A model generated the notes under the pieces. It had not been told where the DNA came from. It saw nothing but the letters and a program-made list of their open reading frames with translations, and did no database searches. The translations under genes and the position numbers were made by a program. DNA of 64,000 nt. Source: Thalassotalea mangrovi (lineage in GTDB: Bacteria; Pseudomonadota; Gammaproteobacteria; Enterobacterales; Alteromonadaceae). Location of the stretch: assembly GCF_005116735.1 (NCBI RefSeq), contig NZ_SWDB01000027.1, positions 56,013-120,012 on the forward strand, written 5' to 3'. Shown here piece by piece: positions 1 through 8,306 of this stretch (positions are counted from its first letter, which is position 1; each line of letters starts with the position of its first letter).

Positions 1-462
1 ACATATGTAACTATGACGTTTGGTTTGTGTTTGTACCCCATAACGGGCATCTATAATCACAATTGCCAGGTCACAATTGGATGCCCCGGTTGCCATATTG
101 CGTGTATATTGTTCGTGGCCGGGGCAGTCGGCGATGATAAACTTGCGCTTTTCCGTTGCAAAATAACGATAGGCGACGTCAATAGTGATGCCTTGCTCGC
201 GTTCAGATTGCAACCCGTCTACTAACAATGCCAGGTCAAACTCCTGATCTGTGGTATTAAATTTCTTAGAATCCGATTTTATTGCCGCCATATGATCTTC
301 AAAGATCAGTTTTGAATCGTGCAACAATCGGCCAATCAACGTCGATTTACCATCATCGACATTACCGCAGGTCAAAAAGCGCAACATATCCTTGTTTTCA
401 TGCACTTTAAGATATTCTTCAATATCCGTTTCTAATAAAGTTTGTTCATTCATCGCATTCAT
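1..462 (-). CDS. cysN: Sulfate adenylyltransferase subunit 1 (GTPase), N-terminal part
   Basis: CysN is the GTPase subunit of ATP sulfurylase; GTP hydrolysis drives CysD to form adenosine 5'-phosphosulfate from ATP and sulfate. The visible 154 codons hold the G1 loop ([10 protein letters not shown]), the switch segment [15 protein letters not shown] and the G3 motif DCPGHEQYT, all typical of CysN/EF-Tu GTPases. The gene runs off the left edge, so about two thirds are missing. Start is ATG at 462, or in-frame ATG at 453; neither has a good Shine-Dalgarno. It lies downstream of cysD on the same strand, but 351 bp away with hairpin repeats between, unlike the tight cysDN spacing common elsewhere. 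Confidence 0.95.
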   Translation of the reverse strand, partial: MNAMNEQTLLETDIEEYLKVHENKDMLRFLTCGNVDDGKSTLIGRLLHDSKLIFEDHMAAIKSDSKKFNTTDQEFDLALLVDGLQSEREQGITIDVAYRYFATEKRKFIIADCPGHEQYTRNMATGASNCDLAIVIIDARYGVQTQTKRHSYIC

Positions 463-813
463 AAATAAGTCGTTAGACGTTGTAAAAGCTGTAAACTGTA
501 AGGCTGTAAGCCGTAAGCTGTAGGGCTGTAAGGAAAAAGCACTTTATCGCCTTATAGCTCTATAGCTTTATAGCTTTATGGCCTTGCTTTGCCGTTTTAC
601 TTTTCGTCCTGTTGCTCCGTTATTTTAATCCGTAACCCATTTAACATGGAATTGTTGTAACTCGTGTCAGTCTGCCACCGATAAAACTGAATTTTGCAGC
701 TGTACGGCTTTAAGGCTATAAAGCTTTAGGGCTTTAGGGCCGTAAAATAAAAACCTCTTTATCGCCTTACAGCTTTACAACCTTATAGCTTTCAAGGTTA
801 TTTTTAATCAGGA
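463..813. repeat. Intercistronic cysD-cysN gap with AAGCTGTAAGG-type hairpin repeats
   Basis: No gene seen. Short related words such as AAGCTGTAGGGCTGTAAGG recur on one side and their near reverse complement CCTTATAGCTCTATAGCTT on the other. The best hairpin has 19-nt arms at 515-533 and 550-568; its few departures from perfect complementarity can be G.U pairs if transcribed in one direction. A second, more irregular set lies at about 697-795. The same family lies between fahA and maiA. Confidence 0.7.
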
Positions 814-1713
814 TTAAAAATAACCTTCCATTTTCTTTTTCTCCATTGAGCCAGAAGAGTCATGGTCGATCACCCGCCCCTGACGCTCAGACGTTTTCGT
901 CAATAGCATTTCCTGAATCACATCCGGCAACGTAACCGCTTCAGATTCCACCGCACCTGTTAACGGGTAACACCCCAAGGTACGGAATCGAACCATTTTC
1001 ATCTTAGGAGTCTCACCTTTGTGAAGCGGCATGCGATCGTCATCAACCATGATCAAGGTTCCATCTCGCTCAACCACAGGTCGCTCTGCTGATAAATATA
1101 AAGGCACAATTTCAATATTTTCCAGATAGATATATTGCCAGATATCCAGCTCTGTCCAGTTCGATAAAGGGAATACGCGAATACTCTCGCCCTTATTCAC
1201 TTTACCGTTATAGGTATTCCATAATTCCGGACGCTGGCTTTTGGGATCCCAGCGATGGTTTTTATCGCGGAACGAATAAACGCGCTCTTTTGCCCGGGAT
1301 TTTTCTTCATCGCGACGGGCACCGCCAAATGCCGCATCAAACTGATGCTTATCAAGGGCCTGTTTTAATGCCTGGGTTTTCATAATGTCCGTATACTTAG
1401 CGCTACCATAATCAAATGGATTAACGTTCGCTGCCCTTCCCTCTTCATTGGTATAGGTAATCAGATCCATACCGTACTTTTGAGCGATTCGATCACGAAA
1501 TTCAATCATTTCCCTGAACTTCCAGGTCGTATCAATATGCATTAAAGGGAACGGGGGTTTCGCCGGGTAAAAGGCTTTCATGGCTAAATGCAGCATAACT
1601 GCTGAGTCTTTACCGATCGAATACAACATAACCGGGTTATCAAACTCTGCCGCGACTTCGCGAATGATGTGGATAGATTCAGCTTCCAACTGCTTTAAAT
1701 GTGTTAAGTTCAT
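814..1713 (-). CDS. cysD: Sulfate adenylyltransferase subunit 2
   Basis: Catalytic ATP sulfurylase subunit, making adenosine phosphosulfate for sulfate assimilation and, through CysC, PAPS for sulfotransferases. The 299-aa protein has the PP-loop nucleotide-binding motif [13 protein letters not shown] near residue 32, the family segment [16 protein letters not shown] around residue 130, and the conserved C-terminus [11 protein letters not shown]...[10 protein letters not shown]. Length matches the usual size of about 300 aa. The start [20 protein letters not shown] aligns with the E. coli family start. First gene of a cysD-cysN pair on the minus strand; no cysH, cysI or siroheme gene is visible upstream. 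Confidence 0.97.
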   Translation of the reverse strand: MNLTHLKQLEAESIHIIREVAAEFDNPVMLYSIGKDSAVMLHLAMKAFYPAKPPFPLMHIDTTWKFREMIEFRDRIAQKYGMDLITYTNEEGRAANVNPFDYGSAKYTDIMKTQALKQALDKHQFDAAFGGARRDEEKSRAKERVYSFRDKNHRWDPKSQRPELWNTYNGKVNKGESIRVFPLSNWTELDIWQYIYLENIEIVPLYLSAERPVVERDGTLIMVDDDRMPLHKGETPKMKMVRFRTLGCYPLTGAVESEAVTLPDVIQEMLLTKTSERQGRVIDHDSSGSMEKKKMEGYF

Positions 1714-2390
1714 GATAGACCGACATTATTATTTGAGACTACGAATGAAGAACAATGATTATTCCATATTTTAGTGACATCTACGACCAGAATGGTGTAA
1801 TCGCTCTACACGATTGTTTTATAACTTATAGCTTAAAATACGGTGATTATCTAAGTTTGTGAATTAAATTAATATTTGCTGATTCCTGGCAATTGCGGCG
1901 GCCTTTATACCTTTCATCCCTCCCGGTATTGTCGTGCGGTGTACTTATGTCCATGAAAGCATACCCTTACCGCATCCTGCTAACAGGGCATACATACATC
2001 CATGTAATAACCCTTTCCGCAAATAGAATATTTGCTCCCGGCATATTCGATATACCTACTTCCGTGTAGGCAGCTCATCGAAAATTGAATCAATTGCCAG
2101 TTCCATACACAATTGATATACCGCCATCCGTGGCGGCATCCATGCATTTTCGACATACACGCCGTCCATGACGATAACAGGGCATACATACATCCAAAAA
2201 CATATGTATCATCCCTCCCTGTGATGCAGTGTACTTATGTCCCTATAAGCATACCCCTTCCGCAAATCGAATATTTGCTCCCGCATATTCGATATACCTA
2301 CTTCCGTGTAGGCAGCTAACAGGGCATACATACATCCAAAAACACATGCATCATGCCTCCCTGTGATGCAGTGTACTTATGTCCCTATAA
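1714..2390. repeat. Non-coding array of small hairpin repeats upstream of cysD
   Basis: No convincing gene. From about 1920 on, a block occurs as related copies: (GCGGT or GCAGT)GTACTTATGTCC at about 1936, 2226 and 2370; GGGCATACATACATCC at about 1986, 2180 and 2322; and a pair of hairpins, TCGAATAT...ATATTCGA followed by CCTACTTCCGTGTAGG, near 2050 and 2290. Further small palindromes lie between them (CCGCCATCCGTGGCGG near 2120, GTCCATGAC near 2163). Many loops contain TCC. Short reading frames here are built of these repeats and are not credible genes. Confidence 0.7.
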
Positions 2391-2419
2391 GCAAAAACCA
2401 GCCCGAAGGCTGGTTTTAA
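2391..2419 (-). terminator. Rho-independent terminator of the TonB2 operon
   Basis: Ten-base arms AAAACCAGCC / GGCTGGTTTT around a CGAA loop, followed on the minus strand by a T run. It lies 26 bp after the stop of the last operon gene. Confidence 0.85.
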
Positions 2420-2444
2420 AAGACGATGTAAAAACAGTTAAATA

Positions 2445-3704
2445 TTAAATTTTAACTTTCTTACGCTCGGCTGTGTCTTTGATGTACTGTGCCCAACTGC
2501 GAGCTGCACGGCGAGACTTAGGATCTTCCTGTGCTTTTTGAATCGCAGCATATGCTTCTTTATACTTCTCTTGGTAGAAGTACGCTTCAGCAATCGTCAT
2601 GTAAACAGAGCCTTTGTTATCGATATCTAAATCGATAGCTTTTTGCAATGCCTGAGTCGCGGCAGTGTATTGCTGCGATTGTTGCAACAACATGCCCTGA
2701 CGGCGGTAATGCTTGGCTTCGTTCGACAATTTAGCGGTATCACCAAAGTATTTAGCGGCAGTTTTGATTTCCTGAGCAGCGTGGAAAGAGTTAGCCATCG
2801 AGAACAGGTTTTCACTGGTACGTGGAATTAACCCGTTATCAATATACTTCTCTAACAACTTAGCAGCTTTGTACGGAACATTGTTATTGGCATATAAGTT
2901 TGCCAACATTTTGATTTCCGACTCTTTTTCCAGGTAACCCTGCTTGTATGCAAGATCAAGCGTGTAAAGTGCACGATTATAATCTTCAACCAGGGTGTAG
3001 AACATACCTAACTGTGTCCACCAGGTTTTGTTTTCTGGGAACAACTGCAATACTTCTTCAAGAACCTTGACCGACTCTGGATACTTTTTACGCTCGTAAT
3101 AAGATGTCAATTTCAAGATATATGGATTCTGGTTAGGCTCTTCGTACAAAGCAATAGCCTTGTCCGCTGGGCCAATCATTTTATCCAGCTCTTTCAGCTC
3201 GTAATGAGCCTGAGCAATCTTGACGTAAGTGTTGGCATCTTCTTCACCGGTATATTTCATCCAGGCGTCGTAGTTGCCTAACGCTTCACGATACATCTTC
3301 TGTTGGATCTGCAAATCAGCCAATAACTTGATTGAGTCTGCATGCTCCTTTTCATTTAGAACATCGCCTTTGGTGGCCTTTTCAAGATACTCAATCGCTT
3401 TAGCGCTATTGGCATCACCACCTTTAGTCGCGTACATGTTGGCAATAAAGCGGTCCACGTAAGCACGGTCATATTCTTTCGAGGCATCAATATCAAGCAA
3501 AATTTCTAAGGCTTCATCAATGCGGTCTTCTGAATAGGCTTCAAAAGCTTTCTGAACTTTTTTACCTACTGACGGACCAACGATCTTGGTCTTTTTCTTC
3601 TGCTTTTCCTGTTGCTCTGCAGCAGCAACTTGCGTTGCTACCGGCAGGGTTGCAGTTGCAACAAAAGCAACAAGCAAAGATGAACCAATGATTTGTTTAA
3701 GCAT
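2445..3704 (-). CDS. Periplasmic TPR-repeat protein of the TonB2 operon
   Basis: A 419-aa exported protein with signal peptide MLKQIIGSSLLVAFVATATL...TQVAAA, a short Lys/Gln-rich linker, then consecutive tetratricopeptide repeats to the C-terminus, e.g. NYDAWMKYTGEEDANTYVKIAQAHYELKEL. It overlaps the tonB2 stop by one base (TAATG), so it is the last gene of the operon. The same position in Vibrio TonB2 clusters holds a TPR protein. Role by context: scaffold or accessory for the TtpC/TonB2 complex in the periplasm; the exact function is not readable from the sequence. Confidence 0.85.
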   Translation of the reverse strand: MLKQIIGSSLLVAFVATATLPVATQVAAAEQQEKQKKKTKIVGPSVGKKVQKAFEAYSEDRIDEALEILLDIDASKEYDRAYVDRFIANMYATKGGDANSAKAIEYLEKATKGDVLNEKEHADSIKLLADLQIQQKMYREALGNYDAWMKYTGEEDANTYVKIAQAHYELKELDKMIGPADKAIALYEEPNQNPYILKLTSYYERKKYPESVKVLEEVLQLFPENKTWWTQLGMFYTLVEDYNRALYTLDLAYKQGYLEKESEIKMLANLYANNNVPYKAAKLLEKYIDNGLIPRTSENLFSMANSFHAAQEIKTAAKYFGDTAKLSNEAKHYRRQGMLLQQSQQYTAATQALQKAIDLDIDNKGSVYMTIAEAYFYQEKYKEAYAAIQKAQEDPKSRRAARSWAQYIKDTAERKKVKI

Positions 3705-4330
3705 TATTGAGCACCTCCGTCTTGACCCATTTTGAAGTCAAGCTGAACAGTCATGCCTGGTTGCTTGAGTGGCTTACCATCAACAATCTTCGGCTTGTAT
3801 TTCCACTTACGAAGCGCACGCTTGGCTTCTTTGTCGAAAATACGCTTAGGTTCAGCAGCGATAACCTCAACATCTTCAACTCCACCAACTTCATTGATGG
3901 TAAAGCTTAGCTGTACCCAGCCCTCTTTACCGTCGCGAGCAGCCTGGATCGGATATTTAGGTTCGATCCGGACGATTGGAGTTGCTTCACCATCACGACC
4001 GAAACCAGCACCTGGAGCATCCATCCCGGCAGATGCACCGGATAACTCGACACCTGGAACATTGAACGACAGACCACTGTTGTTATTGCTCGTGTCAGGT
4101 TCCGGAGCCTGTGGTTTAGGCGGAACTTTGGGCGGCGGTGGCGGTGGTGGTGGCACACGTTTGCGCTCCTGAACATTTGACTTAGGTGGCGTCGACACAA
4201 TGTCGATGATCACTTGATCCTGATCACCTGCATTACGCTTTGCACCACCTGAGATCAAGTATGCCATGAAGACAAACAGACCAAAGGTTACAGCCACGCC
4301 CAATAGTATTGATACTAAAAAGCGAACCAT
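3704..4330 (-). CDS. tonB2: TonB2 energy-transducing protein
   Basis: TonB links the inner-membrane proton motor to outer-membrane receptors. The 208-aa protein has an N-terminal membrane anchor (residues about 5-25), a proline stretch (PPPPPPPPKVPPKPQ near 60), and a C-terminal TonB domain with EPKYPIQAARDGKEGWVQL and a terminal KPLKQPGMTVQLDFKM. The short proline region and small size fit the TonB2 class rather than TonB1. One-base TAATG overlap with the following TPR gene and two bases after exbD2 show translational coupling. Likely serves the three receptors encoded 4-18 kb away, among others (inference). Confidence 0.93.
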   Translation of the reverse strand: MVRFLVSILLGVAVTFGLFVFMAYLISGGAKRNAGDQDQVIIDIVSTPPKSNVQERKRVPPPPPPPPKVPPKPQAPEPDTSNNNSGLSFNVPGVELSGASAGMDAPGAGFGRDGEATPIVRIEPKYPIQAARDGKEGWVQLSFTINEVGGVEDVEVIAAEPKRIFDKEAKRALRKWKYKPKIVDGKPLKQPGMTVQLDFKMGQDGGAQ

Positions 4331-4332
4331 AA

Positions 4333-4737
4333 TTAAGCACCTGTTGCTGCAGCAATGGAAATCTTATCGATTCCTGCATCCTTAATTGCATCCATAACCT
4401 TAACAACAACACCATGACGGGCGCCTTTGTCAGCCTGGATGATTACAATATCAGTTGGTTGTTCAGCAAGTAGTTTTTCGATGTTTGCAGAAACACGCTC
4501 TACATCAACTACACGCTTGTCCATCCAAATTTCACCATTCTCACGAATTGCAATAAAGATGTTCGCGGATGGTTTCTTACTTGCATTAGCCGCTTTTGGC
4601 TTCTGCACATCAATACCAGCTTCTTTCACGAAAGAAGTAGTAACAATGAAGAATATAAGCATGATAAACACGATGTCTAGCATCGGAGTCATATCGATTG
4701 CAGCTTCTTCTTCTTCACGAATACGTTTACGTGCCAT
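4333..4737 (-). CDS. exbD2: ExbD-type biopolymer transport protein
   Basis: Small TonB-motor subunit of 134 aa. A charged cytoplasmic N-terminus (MARKRIREEEEAAIDMTPM) is followed by one transmembrane helix, LDIVFIMLIFFIVTTSFV; its Asp just before and inside the helix is the proton-relay residue of the ExbD/TolR family. The rest is the periplasmic ExbD domain ending IKDAGIDKISIAAAT. Located between exbB2 and tonB2, as in Vibrio TonB2 operons. Confidence 0.95.
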   Translation of the reverse strand: MARKRIREEEEAAIDMTPMLDIVFIMLIFFIVTTSFVKEAGIDVQKPKAANASKKPSANIFIAIRENGEIWMDKRVVDVERVSANIEKLLAEQPTDIVIIQADKGARHGVVVKVMDAIKDAGIDKISIAAATGA

Positions 4738-4749
4738 TAGAAAATCTCT

Positions 4750-5274
4750 CTAGTGATGAGGCAAGCTATCAACAAGCTTGGCCTTGGCCATTTTAACTTT
4801 AGCATCCAGTCGGGAGCTGAAAAATACTCCGGAAAGGGCTGCAACCATACCAGCCATCGTTGGAATTGTTGCCATTGAGATACCTGCCGCCATCAGGCGC
4901 GGGTTACCTGTACCCTGTACAGCCATAATCTCAAATACTGCAATCATACCAGTTACGGTACCCAACAGACCGATAAGTGGACACATAGCAACCAAGGTTT
5001 TAATGGTTATCATACGTGCGTCTAATATCTCTGCCGCTTCAGAAATCCATGCATCTCTAATTCGATGTGCATACCAGGATGTCGTATCAGTACGTGCGTC
5101 CCAACGAGCGATAATATCGCGCTTCATTTTTGGGTAGACCGAAGTCAAAAACCAGTACTTTTCGATCATCAAGATCCACATTAAGAAGAGTGCCAAGGCG
5201 ACGAAGTATAATACGAAGCCGCCTGTCGCAATAAATTCCCTGACAGATTCCCAAAGTTCTATCAGGTATAACAT
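4750..5274 (-). CDS. exbB2: ExbB-type proton channel protein
   Basis: A 174-aa MotA/TolQ/ExbB family membrane protein forming the proton channel with ExbD2. It shows an N-terminal helix (GGFVLYFVALALFLMWILM), a central cytoplasmic loop, and the two C-terminal helices with the signature LVAMCPLIGLLGTVTGMIAVFE and GISMATIPTMAGMVAAL. Short compared with E. coli ExbB (about 244 aa), typical of the ExbB2 class that works with TtpC. Its ATG overlaps the ttpC stop by one base. Confidence 0.95.
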   Translation of the reverse strand: MLYLIELWESVREFIATGGFVLYFVALALFLMWILMIEKYWFLTSVYPKMKRDIIARWDARTDTTSWYAHRIRDAWISEAAEILDARMITIKTLVAMCPLIGLLGTVTGMIAVFEIMAVQGTGNPRLMAAGISMATIPTMAGMVAALSGVFFSSRLDAKVKMAKAKLVDSLPHH

Positions 5275-6623
5275 TATTGTTTCTCCTTCTCGGCGATAGA
5301 AGCAACGATACCCGCGCTTTGCTCGTCAAGGACATGGAAAATAGTCTTAGCACGACCAGCAACAATGCTGTGTACAAGAATTAGAGGCAATGCAGCAATC
5401 AGACCCATAGCAGTCGTTACAAGTGCCATTGAGATGTCGCCAGCCATGATTTTCGGGTCACCAGTACCGTAAAGTGTGATTGACTGGAACGTACCAATCA
5501 TACCAACAACTGTACCTAGTAGACCTAACAGAGGAGCGATAGCCGCGAAAATCTTGATGATGTTGATACCACGTTCAACCTTTGGAGTTTCACGTAAGAT
5601 GGCTTCATCAAGTTTCAATTCAAGAGATTCAGCATCGATGTCTTTGTTCTCTTGGTAAACCGTCAACATACGACCCAGAGGGTTGTTGCTGTTCGGCTGA
5701 GACGTATTCTTAAGCTGAGACTTGATCTTCGCACCTACAGAACCTAAGAAAATCAGACGTTCGATAGCAATTAAGAAACCTAAAATCAGAACCGCTGTGA
5801 TTACATAACCAACGGTACCACCCTGGTGATAACGCTCTTCCCAAGTCGCTTTTTGAGTTTCAAGCTTAAGGATTTGACCTTTTGAAGGGTCAATGAAAAG
5901 AGGCGCATAACCTGAAGTGGTTTCCATGAAAGGAGCAACAGAACCAACCGCTGTGTCAGGTTGCTTACCTAATGGTTGGATTTGCTTTTGCTCATCGTTG
6001 TAATCAAGGTAGCCTTGATCGGATAACAGGTTGAATGAACCAACACGGGTAACCGTTTGAGTCGCCTGGCCACCGTCTAGCATAGTAACTTCAGCGTCAA
6101 ACGTTGAAACTTTGCCAGATTCAGTCATTTCAGTTTGTAAAGCAAACCATAATTCTTCTAGTTCAGAAAGAACCGGAATTTCTTTAGCATTGGCTAATTT
6201 GTCCAGAACTTCTTCGCGACCTGGGTATTCAGCGCTAACGATAGACGTTGCGATACGGCCGTAGGCGTTACCAGAAGCACGACGCACAACACCAAACATC
6301 TCACCTAAGTCACCTTTAGCTGCTTCCAGCTCGGCTTCTTTAGTTGTCAGCATGGTCTCGTTGTCAGCAAATTGCTTAGTCAGGCGAGCGTTACGATCTT
6401 GTTCACGCTTTAACTCAGCTTTAGCTTTGTTTAATAACGCCTGCTTGTCAGAACGTGCTGAAAGGAATTCCTGTTCACGTTTTTGATCAAGTTTAGCTTC
6501 AGAAACACGGTCAGCTTTAACTTGCTTTAACAAATCATCAAGAGTGTTGGCAGATGCTACAGAAATACCTGCAGTTAATGCTAAGGTTGCAGTGATTACT
6601 GCGCTTTTAATAATCTTTTTCAT
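5274..6623 (-). CDS. ttpC: TtpC, ExbB-like TonB2-system protein with periplasmic domain
   Basis: A 449-aa protein joining a signal sequence (MKKIIKSAVITATLALTAGISVASA), a long charged coiled-coil periplasmic region (about residues 30-110), a second periplasmic part, and a C-terminal MotA/TolQ/ExbB domain (from about 270) with IAPLLGLLGTVVGMIGTF and DISMALVTTAMGLIAALP. This architecture is that of Vibrio TtpC, the fourth component needed by TonB2 systems. Coupled to both neighbours by one-base overlaps (TAATG). Confidence 0.93.
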   Translation of the reverse strand: MKKIIKSAVITATLALTAGISVASANTLDDLLKQVKADRVSEAKLDQKREQEFLSARSDKQALLNKAKAELKREQDRNARLTKQFADNETMLTTKEAELEAAKGDLGEMFGVVRRASGNAYGRIATSIVSAEYPGREEVLDKLANAKEIPVLSELEELWFALQTEMTESGKVSTFDAEVTMLDGGQATQTVTRVGSFNLLSDQGYLDYNDEQKQIQPLGKQPDTAVGSVAPFMETTSGYAPLFIDPSKGQILKLETQKATWEERYHQGGTVGYVITAVLILGFLIAIERLIFLGSVGAKIKSQLKNTSQPNSNNPLGRMLTVYQENKDIDAESLELKLDEAILRETPKVERGINIIKIFAAIAPLLGLLGTVVGMIGTFQSITLYGTGDPKIMAGDISMALVTTAMGLIAALPLILVHSIVAGRAKTIFHVLDEQSAGIVASIAEKEKQ

Positions 6624-7405
6624 TATTCACCAGCCCCCGCTGCATATACTGGTAATTTAACTAGATCAGGAGCAGTTTGTTTACGCGCCATACGAATTGC
6701 TTTAGTGATAGGGCTCAGGTATTCATCTTCCAGAGCTTTCCATTCACGAGAACTGTGTTCCCAGATCCAGGCATTTTTCAAGTCAAGAGATTGAGCAACC
6801 AATACGGTACGACCCATGTGAACGAAATCTACAGTAATGTTCTTACCTTCGAATTCCAGATCGCCCTGGTAAGCAGAGAACATTGAACCGTAGTCAGTTT
6901 CAATTTCGTAAGCTTCCAATACCAGACGGAATTGCTCAGCAACAGAAATACCCTGGCGGCTCATTACGTCCTTCAGACGCTCTAAACGCTCAGTACGGTC
7001 TTTCAGGTTTACAGGGATGTCTAATGCGATGAACTCTTCTAGAGAGTCGATCATCTTATACATTAGAGGAACAACACCTTTTTTGGTTTCCTGGATAGTA
7101 CCGATTTGACGCTCTAGTGAATCGATACCAGCTTGCTGATCGTTTACCAGACGTTGTACGTGGTCATTGTAAACTTTCAGGTTCTCAGTTTCGTCAACGA
7201 CAGTACGGTACTCAGCCAGTAGCTCTTGAGTTTGCTCGTAGATGCTGTTGATTTTCTCTTGAGACTTAGCTGAAGCTTTAACGATCGTAGCTTCGCCATT
7301 TTGAAGTTCGTTGAGGCTGGCAGCGGAAGCAAAATTGCTACCTGCCAAAGCCAGTGCGCCAACAATCGACGACGCGATTAGGCTTTTCTTGCTTATTTTG
7401 GACAT
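6623..7405 (-). CDS. DUF3450 family periplasmic protein, first gene of the TonB2 operon
   Basis: A 260-aa exported protein: signal peptide MSKISKKSLIASSIVGALAL...NFASA, then a coiled-coil region (about 30-110) and a DUF3450 body with MYKMIDSLEEFIALDIP and QFRLVLEAYEIETDYG. I chose ATG at 7405 because it begins a clean signal peptide; an upstream in-frame ATG at 7543 would add 46 residues without family resemblance. The same family heads TtpC-TonB2 operons in Vibrio, so a role in that motor is likely; its molecular function is unknown. Confidence 0.88.
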   Translation of the reverse strand: MSKISKKSLIASSIVGALALAGSNFASAASLNELQNGEATIVKASAKSQEKINSIYEQTQELLAEYRTVVDETENLKVYNDHVQRLVNDQQAGIDSLERQIGTIQETKKGVVPLMYKMIDSLEEFIALDIPVNLKDRTERLERLKDVMSRQGISVAEQFRLVLEAYEIETDYGSMFSAYQGDLEFEGKNITVDFVHMGRTVLVAQSLDLKNAWIWEHSSREWKALEDEYLSPITKAIRMARKQTAPDLVKLPVYAAGAGE

Positions 7406-8306
7406 AGTTCCCAACCAATTGCTATTTAACTTTATCACTACCAAATACTTGGCGGTGCTGAATTTACTAAATTCAGTGCTCAGTTGTTTTAAAAATAGAA
7501 ACACAATCTTGTTAACCTCATTGCAACAAAATGCAGCAACCAAGTTGTCAAAATTGTTATTTCTACTCTGATTTTTTAAAAATACAGCTCTATATAAGAC
7601 AATAGCCTGACGTCAAAGTCAAACATTTTACTGAACTCGCAAGAACTGTTTAAAAATTAAGCTTTAATAGCGTTTTTTTTAATAAAAACTGCCAATAAAT
7701 GCACGATTATTCATATTGACTAACATCTTTGTACTAAGATGCTCGTATTAAGTCAAATATTAATCACCTGTTTGTATCTTAAAAAGACATCATAAACAAG
7801 ATTTCAGACCTGCCAGTCACCGTCAAAAACCCGGACAATCAGTTAACTTCCAATTTACAAAGTGGCACTGAAGCCATCGAACAGAATCCAATGAATTGTC
7901 GTCGGAAACAGCCAAATTCTAGCGGCGACCCAGGTTAAACCATGAACCTCCGTTCAAACGATACCGATATTGTTGAAATGTTACTTGAATACAACGATCA
8001 GATACCGCTATCTCCTGCTCGTTTCGCACCACTTTGGAATAATCAGCAAACACATCTACCCAAAGTTTCGTACCTGTTGTTAAGTCTAGCATGTTCCTCT
8101 GAGATCGAAGGAAGAAGTAAAGTGAATTTCAATAAATTCTGTGGCGGTTGTAGATAGGACTTACTCTAAAGGAGTGACTGCTTTTAAACTGAATAGTTTT
8201 TAAATGAGTAATCAAAAACTTGTTCATTCACCGTCATAGCACAGAAGCACTTCTAAATGGAAAAAAGCACCAGCAATGCCGGTGCTTTTATTAACATGGC
8301 TAAACC
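7406..8306. other. 900-bp gap upstream of the TonB2 operon
   Basis: AT-rich, presumably with the promoter of the minus-strand operon. A plus-strand frame at 7942-8157 (71 codons) and the open stretch just before it (about 7790-7940, ending in TAA) look faintly protein-like, but no ribosome-binding site or known family is recognisable. I do not call a gene; a decayed coding remnant is possible. Confidence 0.4.
8263..8290 (-). terminator. Terminator of the first TonB receptor gene
   Basis: AAAAGCACC and GGTGCTTTT arms with a short loop, followed by T residues in the minus direction, 17 bp after the receptor stop codon. Confidence 0.8.

Noticed and set aside
1980-2319. Short overlapping frames rich in Cys, Tyr and His
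   Set aside because: They are built from the repeated hairpin words and are open on both strands by composition.
7942-8157. 71-codon plus-strand frame in the gap upstream of the TonB2 operon
   Set aside because: No ribosome-binding site, no family and a Cys/Gly end unlike a normal domain; kept only as a remark in the gap entry.
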